Shown one piece after another: positions 7,542-15,945 of a stretch of 64,000 nt of DNA. A program made the position numbers and the translations under genes. Within the stretch, counting starts at the first letter, position 1. Each line of letters starts with the position of its first letter. The DNA comes from Candidatus Gastranaerophilales bacterium (GTDB lineage: Bacteria > Cyanobacteriota > Vampirovibrionia > Gastranaerophilales > Gastranaerophilaceae), in the NCBI GenBank assembly GCA_900552525.1, contig UNSK01000004.1, positions 1 through 64,000 on the forward strand. The letters run 5' to 3'. The notes under the pieces were generated by a model, which ran no database searches, was not told the DNA's origin, and saw only the letters and a program-made list of their open reading frames with translations.

Positions 7542-8850
7542 GTACCATAATTCATGTTTGAATATCTTTTCATTATCAATAGGTAAGAAATACCTTTATG
7601 AGATAGCTGATACATTACTTCATGATTTTGATGAAGAAGCAATCATAGAATGTCATAGGGAAATTAATGATTTCATTTATTCTGTGAATGATAAGAAATT
7701 ATTAAGTCAATTTGTAGTTCCTTATGAAATATCAAAATGCTTAGATGATACAAGTATTGTAAACAGTTTAGCAAAGGGTTTAGATAGGGAAATTACTGTA
7801 GCTAATGACTGGGGTCAATATTACGATTTCTATTCTTCTCTATTAAACTATATGAAACAAGCTAAAGACTGGTTTGAAAACGATAGAGTAAATGGAAAAA
7901 TGCACCTTTGTTTTAGTTATAAGCCTAAACAGCCTTCTGAATACGCACATTTAGAGGATACTAAAGTTGGTTATAACAGTATTCTTGCAAAGTTTTATTT
8001 AATTCCATACGCAAAGTACACTAATCACACAAAAGAACATAATGAAGGCTGTGCATACTTTGTTGCCTTTACATTCCTGTTCTTTATATCAAACTTGTAT
8101 AAAATACTTAAACCTTATATAGTTAAGGTTAAAAAATTTCTTTGGCTGTGTTTAGCAACTCTTAACCCTGTTGTAGTCGGGCTTACAATGACTTGTCAAT
8201 ATAATTTGGGTAAAACAAGTGCAATAAGCGTACTTTATGAGCTGTTGCAACTGTCTTCAAAAACCCCTAATCTTCATATATCAAAAAACAGTACTCAATA
8301 TAGTATGACTTTTACTTATACTACGCTTACAAGCCCATTTGGAAACAATGGCAGTAACGACTTTGTAAGAGATAATAACGGTGATAGGAATGTAAAAATG
8401 CATGTTTCTGGAACCAGTAATATTTTAACCCTTAGATTTGATTTCATAGGGTTGGCTATTCTTAATGATATCTTGGGAAAGGCTGTGGATAAAGACCTTT
8501 ATAGCTTGCCTGTAAATGAGCTTTTAAAAATGCAGATAGCAGGTAAAGCCCTTGTATATATGCTTAATAGTACTAACTTTAAGACAAAGAAAATTACTAC
8601 AGATTTTTTATCTGTTCAAGCAAAAGTATTGCTTGATAAATTTAAACTTAAAAGATACGGCATTGACTATATCATAATAGCTACAATGCTTGCAAAACTT
8701 GATTCAAAGACTATTAATAAAAAGCTAAAATGTATTGCAGATAAACAAAAAGCTGATATAAGGAAAATGATAAAAGCAGTTCAAGAAACACAAATTGAGC
8801 CTTCAAGTTGTCTTAAAGCAATATATGATAAATATCGTGTGGGGATATGA
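7528..8850 (+). CDS. Unknown 440-aa element protein
   Basis: No family recognised. N-terminal half is acidic/aromatic (YEIADTLLHDFDEEAIIECH). Residues about 180-225 hold two adjacent hydrophobic stretches (YFVAFTFLFFISNLYKIL and FLWLCLATLNPVVVGL), which may be membrane segments. The C-terminal half is helical and Lys-rich (AKLDSKTINKKLKCIADKQK). Translation is coupled to the RHH gene upstream and the 378-residue gene downstream (4-bp ATGA overlap). The position resembles a replication or maintenance operon, but no replication or relaxase motif is visible. Confidence 0.8.
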   Translation: MKTFEYHNSCLNIFSLSIGKKYLYEIADTLLHDFDEEAIIECHREINDFIYSVNDKKLLSQFVVPYEISKCLDDTSIVNSLAKGLDREITVANDWGQYYDFYSSLLNYMKQAKDWFENDRVNGKMHLCFSYKPKQPSEYAHLEDTKVGYNSILAKFYLIPYAKYTNHTKEHNEGCAYFVAFTFLFFISNLYKILKPYIVKVKKFLWLCLATLNPVVVGLTMTCQYNLGKTSAISVLYELLQLSSKTPNLHISKNSTQYSMTFTYTTLTSPFGNNGSNDFVRDNNGDRNVKMHVSGTSNILTLRFDFIGLAILNDILGKAVDKDLYSLPVNELLKMQIAGKALVYMLNSTNFKTKKITTDFLSVQAKVLLDKFKLKRYGIDYIIIATMLAKLDSKTINKKLKCIADKQKADIRKMIKAVQETQIEPSSCLKAIYDKYRVGI

Positions 8851-9983
8851 TGTTTAACGATTTGAAGATAGATAAGCTCAAACTTTTATATAAAAAGAAA
8901 GATGTTGCTTATGAACAAAGAACAGAAATAAAAGATTGGTTGGAGTATTATTTCCCTGACTGTACTACCAGTTGTCAATCTGGCTTTATTCAGCACAATA
9001 TAACACCTACCAAAATAATAAGACCGAAAACCACAACTAAAATTCACAATTTACAAATGCCATCGGAAAAAGAGCTTTTAAACGCCTTAGATGATATTAC
9101 CCTTCACAATTCACAAGTGCAAGACGAATTAAAAAGCACATTAATTCACCTTACAAAAGATATTATTTTACAAAAGCCTGTTAAAGAGTACATTTCAATG
9201 CTATCAGAAATTCCATACAGTAATTTCGATGTGGAATTGAAATCATCAAATAGCGAGCCTAGTTTATATCTTCATCATAATTATTCGGTTGATTCTCAAG
9301 AAAGCTGCAAGTTTTTAATCAAATTCTATAACAAGGTGCAACAATTTTATAAAGAACATGGACATTACAAATGCCAATTATATAAACCTTTAACACTGAA
9401 AGAAATTGAGCTTGTAGGAAACGCTTACATACCTAAAAAGAAAATACTTAATCTTGAACATTTAAACATTCTGAGAATTGAAATCGAATACCACGAAACA
9501 GCAAAGATAAAGCCAATTATTAAAGAGCTTAATCCAAGTGCTGATTGCCTTTCACTTTCTATTATATTAAATGCTTTAAAGAATAAAAACTTTTACAGCA
9601 CTCTTGATAAAGTATTTAATACTACATTGCAAAAGTACGTTTTTAGTACAAATACAAAGCTTCAAACAGCAACAGCAGAACTTTCAAAAGTCAGACAACT
9701 TGCTTGCAAGCTATATCATGAGAGTGGTTTGACTTGTCATTATACGGCTGTTGCAAATGAATTAGGCTTAGCAAATCAGATTTCAGAGATTAATTCAATC
9801 ATAAGAAAGATAATGCCTGATTCAGATTTATACACAGAGTTGTATAATACTTTGTTTTCTTCTGATGACAAACCAGAGAGTACAGAAGAAGAACAAAGAA
9901 TACGTGATTGCAATCCATGCAACTCTAGGACGTTAAAGGACATCTTACTGATTTATGATGTTCCTATTTGGGATGACAGTTGA
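8847..9983 (+). CDS. Unknown 378-aa element protein
   Basis: No family recognised. Mostly helical and soluble. There is a basic N-terminal region (KLLYKKKDVAYEQRTEIKDW), Lys/Thr-rich linkers, and near the C-terminus a stretch (TAVANELGLANQISEINSII) that could be a helix-turn-helix. It is the last gene of the 6592-9983 operon, overlapping the previous gene by 4 bp. Tight coupling suggests that the two proteins work together. Confidence 0.75.
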   Translation: MMFNDLKIDKLKLLYKKKDVAYEQRTEIKDWLEYYFPDCTTSCQSGFIQHNITPTKIIRPKTTTKIHNLQMPSEKELLNALDDITLHNSQVQDELKSTLIHLTKDIILQKPVKEYISMLSEIPYSNFDVELKSSNSEPSLYLHHNYSVDSQESCKFLIKFYNKVQQFYKEHGHYKCQLYKPLTLKEIELVGNAYIPKKKILNLEHLNILRIEIEYHETAKIKPIIKELNPSADCLSLSIILNALKNKNFYSTLDKVFNTTLQKYVFSTNTKLQTATAELSKVRQLACKLYHESGLTCHYTAVANELGLANQISEINSIIRKIMPDSDLYTELYNTLFSSDDKPESTEEEQRIRDCNPCNSRTLKDILLIYDVPIWDDS

Positions 9984-10486
9984 AACCCTTATCTTTAGTA
10001 TGTTTTAGAAACAAAGCAAACTTTGGGGGTTGGTTTGGTATGTATAGAATATTAACCCCCTCTTAAATGGCTTTCTAGCACGCTTAGATTTAATGTTTTC
10101 GTGCTTTATAACCTAAAGCTTGCATATATCTTCAATTTTTACTAATTTGTGATGCCCATACATGGCAAAATGCAGTAAAGATGAGCTTTTTGGAAGGGTT
10201 ATTAGTATTAAATTTGCTTGTAATTTTGCTATAAGCCTGTATTTGCTGTATTTACAAGTGGTTCGCAATAAGTTTTTAAGTGTTGATTGGGATTTATTTC
10301 ACCTTGTTTTCCTTTGCCTTGTGCGATTGGGCTATATTTGAATTTTTGCCTGCCCTCTCTTTTGTTCCTGATTATTTTTCGTTTCTGTACGAAAAATTAT
10401 TTAATCTTATAGAGAAAAAGCCTTTTGTTGATTACATTTTTAAATGCAACGTATCAGTTATAGCGTGCAGAAAGAGGATTTTAGAA
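9984..10486. other. Gene-free stretch with two stem-loops
   Basis: I see no supported gene here. A longer reading of the next gene from 10280 would add a hydrophobic, phenylalanine-rich extension without a ribosome site. Two stem-loops follow the previous operon: GGGGGTT (10025-10031) with AACCCCC (10054-10060), and AGCACG (10077-10082) with CGTGCT (10100-10105). One of them probably ends the upstream transcript. The remaining sequence, about 350 bp, is AT-rich and unassigned. Confidence 0.5.
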
Positions 10487-11050
10487 ATGAAAAATTTAGT
10501 AGAACCGATTAAGGGCAAAAAAGACATTGAAGCGATTGAAAAGTATTTAGCAAAGCACAGCCTAAGAAACCAGTTGATTTGGGTATTTGGAACAAATACT
10601 GGTTTAAGAATATCTGATATTCTAGGGTTAAATGTTGAAGATGTTAAAAATAAGCAGTATGTTGAAGTTATAGAAAAGAAAACAAAGAAGTATAAGAGAT
10701 TTCCACTTAATAACAAATTAAAAACATTGATTAAAGAATATTTAGTTGTGCGTGAAAAAACATACTCCATAACGGAAGATGAACCATTGTTTGTTGGCAA
10801 AAAGCACAAAAGGCTTGACCGTTCGCAAGTGTACCGATTTATTAATGATGTTTGTCGAGATTTGGGAATATCTGTAAATGTGGGAACCCATACTATGAGA
10901 AAGTCTTTCGGTTATCATCACTACAAACAAAATAACGATGTTGCTTTGTTGCAGAAGATTTTTAACCATAGTTCACCGTCAATTACAATGCGTTATATCG
11001 GTATCGCTCAAGAGGAATTAGATGAGTCATATATAAACTTTGAATTGTAA
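10487..11050 (+). CDS. Small FimB-size tyrosine recombinase
   Basis: A 187-residue recombinase that is almost only the catalytic domain: Arg in NTGLRISDILGLNV, HTMRKSFGYHHY, late His in FNHSSPSITM and Tyr in RYIGIA. It lacks the arm-binding and most of the core-binding domain of the integrase at 5053. Size resembles FimB/FimE-type inversion recombinases (about 200 residues), which act on short inverted repeats. ATG 10487 is chosen for the AAGAGGA 8 bases upstream. An inverted-repeat segment (11064-11156) follows it directly and may be its substrate. Confidence 0.85.
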   Translation: MKNLVEPIKGKKDIEAIEKYLAKHSLRNQLIWVFGTNTGLRISDILGLNVEDVKNKQYVEVIEKKTKKYKRFPLNNKLKTLIKEYLVVREKTYSITEDEPLFVGKKHKRLDRSQVYRFINDVCRDLGISVNVGTHTMRKSFGYHHYKQNNDVALLQKIFNHSSPSITMRYIGIAQEELDESYINFEL

Positions 11051-11063
11051 ATTATAGCTGTAA

Positions 11064-11156
11064 TGCACCGTATCACAATACAACAGACTATTTATACAGT
11101 TGTATAAATTATAGTTACTTGATTATAGCATAAATTTAATTTTTCCATACGGTGCA
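11064..11156. repeat. 93-bp segment bounded by 10-bp inverted repeats
   Basis: TGCACCGTAT at 11064-11073 and its exact complement ATACGGTGCA at 11147-11156. In the middle is a perfect palindrome, ATTTATACA-GT-TGTATAAAT (11090-11109). Another GGTGCATAA occurs at 11151-11159 and again at 11243-11251. Lying between a small recombinase and the next gene, it could be an invertible switch or a regulatory region. Confidence 0.5.
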
Positions 11157-11272
11157 TAAAAAGCAAGAATTGCTACTATTTGCAAAACTAAAAATCAGTA
11201 TTTGCAATAGTTAGCAAACTTATACACCAAAATAAATATTGTGGTGCATAACTGTTAAGAAAGGCTTGTAGT

Positions 11273-11791
11273 ATGGATTTAAAGAAAATGACCGTTTTTA
11301 TTATTTCATTATTGTTAATCCCTTGTGCTGTTTTTGCCTATCCTTTTGATGTTAGGACAACGGCTAACGGATACAGCTATGTTTATCATGAGCATAATGA
11401 AGAAAGCTATCAAAAAGCTTGGTGCGATGCTTGTGGTGGGATTATGGAGTACGAGAATAAAGATAAAACAAGGGTGGATTGCCTAACCAAAACTCATGCA
11501 GTAGAATTTGATTTTGCTAACAAGTGGCACGAAAGCATAGGTCAAGCCTTGCATTATGGGATTATGACAGGGAAAAAGCCTATGGTTGTTTTAATCCTTG
11601 AAAATCAAGAACAAATGAAATATTACGAAAGAGTTAAGAGGATTGCTAAAAAATACCGAATGAAAGTTTCTTATGTAACAAATGACATTCTAAACCTTGA
11701 TGAAAAAGGAAAGTGCTTTAATCCAAAATGCAAGTGCCATGAGGATTTGCACCATAATAAAATGCAACAGAATATCTATATGAATGTATAA
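11273..11791 (+). CDS. Exported nuclease-like protein, 172 aa
   Basis: N-terminal signal peptide (MTVFIISLLLIPCAVFA, likely cut before YPFD), so the protein is exported. The mature part has a CDACGG pair, the conserved-looking core RVDCLTKTHAVEFDFANKW followed by HESIGQALHYGIMTGKKP and the strand MVVLILEN, then a Cys cluster (CFNPKCKCHEDLHH) that may bind metal. The D...E-x-D core and strand order resemble PD-(D/E)XK nuclease-fold proteins; this is suggestive, not proven. AGAAAGG precedes the ATG. Repeats on both sides (11122-11134 and 11805-11817) hint at a movable cassette. Confidence 0.7.
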   Translation: MDLKKMTVFIISLLLIPCAVFAYPFDVRTTANGYSYVYHEHNEESYQKAWCDACGGIMEYENKDKTRVDCLTKTHAVEFDFANKWHESIGQALHYGIMTGKKPMVVLILENQEQMKYYERVKRIAKKYRMKVSYVTNDILNLDEKGKCFNPKCKCHEDLHHNKMQQNIYMNV

Positions 11792-11804
11792 CTCTTACCC
11801 TTAA

Positions 11805-11817
11805 ATTATAGCATAAA
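11805..11817 (+). repeat. 13-bp repeat flanking the exported-protein gene
   Basis: ATTATAGCATAAA here matches 11122-11134. GTTGTATAAA is also duplicated (11099-11108 and 11834-11843). The gene at 11273-11791 lies between the copies. Confidence 0.4.
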
Positions 11818-11858
11818 CATTTTTTCTGGATATGTTGTATAAACTAAGTTTAAAGAAT

Positions 11859-11897
11859 AAAAGAGGATTAGTAAAAGTCTTGTCTAATCCTCTTTTT
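11859..11897 (+). terminator. Intrinsic terminator before the AAA+ operon
   Basis: Thirteen-bp stem AAAAGAGGATTAG (11859-11871) with CTAATCCTCTTTT (11884-11896) and a T run. It isolates the operon that starts at 11953. Confidence 0.85.
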
Positions 11898-11952
11898 CAT
11901 TATTTTTCATCAAAATAGATAATATGATGTAAAAAATAAAGGAATGGCGAAG

Positions 11953-13548
11953 ATGGAAGGCACTCAAAGAACTGAACAGCATATAGCTAACTTATTAAAG
12001 GCTAAATTCCCTATCATATATATAGAGTCTTGGGAAGAAAACCGTGTTGTAGATACAATAAATAAAATATGCCATGATATCGAATCTATAAAAACAGATA
12101 GGATTATTTATACTTGGAGTATGACAACAGGGCTTTATAACATGGACACAAATAGTCCAATAAATGGTTGCCGAGTTATTGACGAAGCCCTAAATTACTT
12201 TAATTCTGAAATCGAAGAAGATGCAGTATTAATAATGAAAGATATACATGAGCATATTGAATATCCTAATACTAAACGAACTTTGAGAGATACAGCAAAT
12301 ATTCTTAAAGTTTCTGAATTTAAGAAAAATGTTATCCTGATTGCACCTGAATTAAAATTACCTTTAGACTTACAAAAAGATGTTACAGTGGTTGATTTTG
12401 ATTTACCGAGTGTTGATGAGATAAAAGAGCTTTTAAACTCAATTATTGAAACAAATTTAGGTGATACTTGCACACTTACGGATGACGAAAAAAGTATATT
12501 TGCTAAAACTGCTCAAGGTTTAACCTTGCAGGAAGCTGAAAATGCTTTTGCACGTGCAATAGTTGAAAGGAAACAACTTACTATAAATGAGCTTGATGTT
12601 ATTATGGATGAAAAATGCCAAGTTATTAAGAAAACTGGTATTTTAGAGTTCATTAAAACTGATTTAAGCATGAATGATGTAGGTGGCTTGCAAAACCTTA
12701 AACATTGGTTAATTAAGCGTAACAATTCATGGCTTGATAAAGCACAAAACGATTATAACTTGCCAGCTCCTAAAGGTGTTTTAATAACTGGTGTCCCTGG
12801 GTGTGGTAAATCTTTAACAGCTAAAGCAATGAGTAGCCTTTGGAAACTACCATTACTAAGACTTGATGCAGGAAAAATATTTGATAAATGGGTCGGTGGT
12901 AGTGAAGAAAACATCAGAAAAGTTATTAAAACTGCTGAAGCTGTTGCACCTTCAATTTTATGGATTGATGAGATTGAAAAGGGATTTGATACTGATAGTG
13001 GCTCATCTATAGGAAAAAGAGTATTTGGAACATTTTTAACTTGGATGCAGGAAAAGACTAAACCTGTATTTGTAGTTGCAACAGCTAATAATATCAGCAT
13101 GTTGCCTCCTGAATTTATGCGTAAAGGTAGGTTTGATGAGATATTCTTTGTTGATATCCCTACAACAAAAGAAAGAGAAGTTATTTTTAGATTGCACCTT
13201 AACAAAATGCTCAAAGGAAGTATATCAGAAAGCTTTTCTATAACTGATATGTTGATAAATGAGCTTGTTGAAAAAACAGAAGGCTTTGTAGGTGCTGAAA
13301 TTGAACAAGCAATTATATCAGCCGTATTTGATGCCTTTTCAGAAGATAGAAAGCTGCATAAAGAAGATTTATTTAAAGCCATTGAAAATACTGTTCCTTT
13401 ATCAGTTACGCAATCAGAACAGATTGAAAACATCAGAAAATGGGCTAATGTTAGAGCAGTTGCAGCGACTTCAAAGAATGACAGGCTGAATATACCTGAT
13501 GAGCAAGACTCAAAACTGTCAAGAGGTGGCAGAAATATTGATTTTTAA
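11953..13548 (+). CDS. Ycf46-like AAA+ ATPase with GR-x-IDF tail
   Basis: A 531-residue ATPase of the Ycf46 type known from cyanobacteria and plastids. Residues 1-250 form the degenerate first AAA-like domain (FPIIYIESWEE, VLIMKDIHEHIEYP). Residues 260-500 are a full AAA+ domain with Walker A GVPGCGKS, pore-like region FDKWVGGSEENIRKV, Walker B ILWIDEIEKGF and the arginine-rich MRKGRFDEIFF. It ends RGGRNIDF, the tail shared with the next three proteins. ATG 11953 fits AAAGGA (11938-11943) better than ATG 11944. First gene of the four-gene operon, it probably remodels or delivers its tailed partners (inference). Confidence 0.92.
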   Translation: MEGTQRTEQHIANLLKAKFPIIYIESWEENRVVDTINKICHDIESIKTDRIIYTWSMTTGLYNMDTNSPINGCRVIDEALNYFNSEIEEDAVLIMKDIHEHIEYPNTKRTLRDTANILKVSEFKKNVILIAPELKLPLDLQKDVTVVDFDLPSVDEIKELLNSIIETNLGDTCTLTDDEKSIFAKTAQGLTLQEAENAFARAIVERKQLTINELDVIMDEKCQVIKKTGILEFIKTDLSMNDVGGLQNLKHWLIKRNNSWLDKAQNDYNLPAPKGVLITGVPGCGKSLTAKAMSSLWKLPLLRLDAGKIFDKWVGGSEENIRKVIKTAEAVAPSILWIDEIEKGFDTDSGSSIGKRVFGTFLTWMQEKTKPVFVVATANNISMLPPEFMRKGRFDEIFFVDIPTTKEREVIFRLHLNKMLKGSISESFSITDMLINELVEKTEGFVGAEIEQAIISAVFDAFSEDRKLHKEDLFKAIENTVPLSVTQSEQIENIRKWANVRAVAATSKNDRLNIPDEQDSKLSRGGRNIDF

Positions 13549-13581
13549 GAATGTTAAAGGAATAGAGAAAGGAAATTAAAG

Positions 13582-14901
13582 ATGTCAACTCAAGAATATC
13601 TTATAAAAGCAATTGACCTAATGAGCGATTATAAAACTCAAGAAGCTTTATTCTATTGCATGGAAGCTTTGAAATTAGACCCTAATGATGATGCCGTATA
13701 TATGACAAGAGGGGTTTGTTATTGTGACCTTAAACAATACGAGAAAGCAATTAATGATTTAACAAAAGCTATAGAATTAGGTGTTAGTTTTGATAATGCA
13801 CAACTAGTATATCCAAAAAGAGGAGAATGTTACTTCTATCTTAGACAGGATGAAAAAGCAATTAATGATTTAACAAAGGCTATAGAATTAGACCCTAATT
13901 GTAGTAATACATACAAAATTAGAGGAAACTGTTATCTTGCCCTTAAACAATATGAAAAAGCATTTGAGGACTATACAAAAGCCATAAAGTTAGACCCTTA
14001 TAGTCATAGCACGTATGCTTGCAGGGGTTATTGTTACTATGACCTTAAGCAATATAGAAATGCTATTAATGATTTTTCAAAGTCTATTGAGTTAAGCCCT
14101 ACTCTTGAACAAGCATATATAGGTAGAGGGGATTGTTACAAAGAACTTAGAGAATGTGAAAATGCTATTAATGATTACAGAAAAGCCATAGAATTAAACC
14201 CTAACAATTCAAAAGAATGTAATAGAAAAATCAATTCTTGTAAATCGAATAATAATAATTCCATTAAAACAACAAAAGAATACTATGACATAGCAAATAA
14301 ACTTAGTGAAAATGAAAACTACTTAGAGGCTGTATCTTATTATACAAAAATTATTGAATTGGAACCTAACAGTAAGCATGCTTACGCCTATAGGGGCAAT
14401 TGTTATAATATGCTTTGGCAATATGAAAACGCTATTGTTGATTATACTAAAGCTCTTGAATTAGACCCACAAGACAAATTTTTATATGGCGTTAGAGGTA
14501 ATTGCTATAAAGAACTTGAACAATATGAAAAAGCTATTACCGATTATTCAAAAGCTTTGGAATTAGACCCGATTTTAGAAGTAGTACATACTAATAGAGG
14601 CTTTTGTTATACAAAACTTAAACAGTATGAAAAAGCAATGATTGACCTTTCTAAAGCTGTTGAATTGGACTCCAATGATAATAATGCTTACGCTTATAGA
14701 GGCAATTGTTATACATATCTTGGAAAATATGATGAAGCTATTGCTAGTTATACTAAAGCTCTTGAATTATCCAATGATGAAACTAAAAGAAAAGAAATAG
14801 AGAAAGCAGTAGCAATTGTTATCAATTTAAAAAAGAACAACAATACTAATATGAATGCAATGCATGTAAATCCCATACAGGGTAGAAAACTTGATTTTTA
14901 A
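13582..14901 (+). CDS. TPR protein 1 with GRKLDF tail
   Basis: A 439-residue protein made of about eleven tetratricopeptide repeats in two blocks (about 1-210 and 230-410) joined by a CKSNNNNSIK linker. TPRs are protein-protein interaction scaffolds. Nearly every repeat has RG-x-CY in its first helix, a regular Cys that is not part of the TPR consensus. After the repeats comes an Asn-rich linker and the end QGRKLDF. AAAGGAAA precedes the ATG; it starts 33 bp after the AAA+ gene. It is paralogous to the next gene. No signal peptide or membrane segment is seen. Confidence 0.9.
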   Translation: MSTQEYLIKAIDLMSDYKTQEALFYCMEALKLDPNDDAVYMTRGVCYCDLKQYEKAINDLTKAIELGVSFDNAQLVYPKRGECYFYLRQDEKAINDLTKAIELDPNCSNTYKIRGNCYLALKQYEKAFEDYTKAIKLDPYSHSTYACRGYCYYDLKQYRNAINDFSKSIELSPTLEQAYIGRGDCYKELRECENAINDYRKAIELNPNNSKECNRKINSCKSNNNNSIKTTKEYYDIANKLSENENYLEAVSYYTKIIELEPNSKHAYAYRGNCYNMLWQYENAIVDYTKALELDPQDKFLYGVRGNCYKELEQYEKAITDYSKALELDPILEVVHTNRGFCYTKLKQYEKAMIDLSKAVELDSNDNNAYAYRGNCYTYLGKYDEAIASYTKALELSNDETKRKEIEKAVAIVINLKKNNNTNMNAMHVNPIQGRKLDF

Positions 14902-14915
14902 GGAAAGGATATAAA

Positions 14916-15944
14916 ATGACAGCAGTAGAATACCTTATGAAAGCAGAAGAACTATCAGATAATGAAATATATGAGGAAGCCTTATTTTATTACACCAAGG
15001 CTGTTGAATTAGACCCTAATGACCCATATACACGTGCAAGCAGAGGATTGTGTTATGAAAGACTTGAGCAGTACACAGATGCTATTGATGACTTCTTTAA
15101 ATTTATTCAATTAGACCCAACTAGCACATTCATATACAAAGATATAGGTCGTTGTTATGCAAATCTTAATCAATATGAAAAAGCAATTGAGAATTACACA
15201 AAAGCTATTAAATTAGACCTTGAAGATGAACTTGTACATGAGACACATCTAAGAAGAGGCTTTTGTTATATGCAACTTAAACAATATGAGCAAGCTGTTA
15301 TTGACTTTTCTAAAGCTATTGAGTTAAACCCTACTTACACTTTTGCATATGATTTTAGAGGTGATTGTTATAAAGAACTTGGACAATTTGATAAAGCAAT
15401 TGAGAATTATGCAAAAGCCATGGAATTAGACCCTGATAATTCAGAAGAATACAGAGAGAGCATTGACTCTTGTAAACCAAACAATAATGATAATATTAAA
15501 AGTGCAGAAGAGTATTTTTATACGGGAGCTAATTCGGGTCTTGCTGGTGAGTTTGAAAAGGCTGTGCATTATTATAATGAAGCCATTAAACTAGACCCCA
15601 ACAACAGTCTTTATTATAGTGCAAGAGCTGCTGCTTATAGAGGTGATTGTTATTTTAGTCTAAAGCAATACTCAAGTGCTATTGATGATTTGTCTAAAGC
15701 TATTAAATTAGAACCTAATGATAGCAAGGCATATTTTATTAGAAGCCTTTGTTATATGTCTCTCTTTCAAGATGAAGAGGCTATTGTTGATGCTACTAAA
15801 GCTCTTCATCTGTCGAACAATGAAGCTGAACGAAAAGTAATAGAGGACTTATTATTAAACCTTAATAATTCAAAAAACAGTAATAATACTAACATAAACG
15901 CAATCCATGCAAATCCTACACAGGGCAGAAGACTGGATTTTTAA
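14916..15944 (+). CDS. TPR protein 2 with GRRLDF tail
   Basis: A 342-residue paralogue of the preceding protein: about five repeats, a linker CKPNNNDNIK that matches that of protein 1, then about three more. RG-x-CY again recurs. It ends NPTQGRRLDF after a flexible Asn/Ser linker. GGAAAGGATATAAA leads to the ATG, 14 bp after the stop of protein 1. The two look like a tandem duplication in which the number of repeats changed but the linker and tail were kept. Confidence 0.9.
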   Translation: MTAVEYLMKAEELSDNEIYEEALFYYTKAVELDPNDPYTRASRGLCYERLEQYTDAIDDFFKFIQLDPTSTFIYKDIGRCYANLNQYEKAIENYTKAIKLDLEDELVHETHLRRGFCYMQLKQYEQAVIDFSKAIELNPTYTFAYDFRGDCYKELGQFDKAIENYAKAMELDPDNSEEYRESIDSCKPNNNDNIKSAEEYFYTGANSGLAGEFEKAVHYYNEAIKLDPNNSLYYSARAAAYRGDCYFSLKQYSSAIDDLSKAIKLEPNDSKAYFIRSLCYMSLFQDEEAIVDATKALHLSNNEAERKVIEDLLLNLNNSKNSNNTNINAIHANPTQGRRLDF

Positions 15945-15945
15945 A

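Noticed and set aside
10280-10486. N-terminal extension of the small tyrosine recombinase
   Set aside because: The 69 extra residues are hydrophobic and Phe-rich, with no ribosome site; ATG 10487 has one and gives the expected recombinase length.
12753-13433. Long antisense frame inside the AAA+ gene (226 codons)
   Set aside because: Mirror of a clearly coding sequence; no start signal and no recognisable domain.
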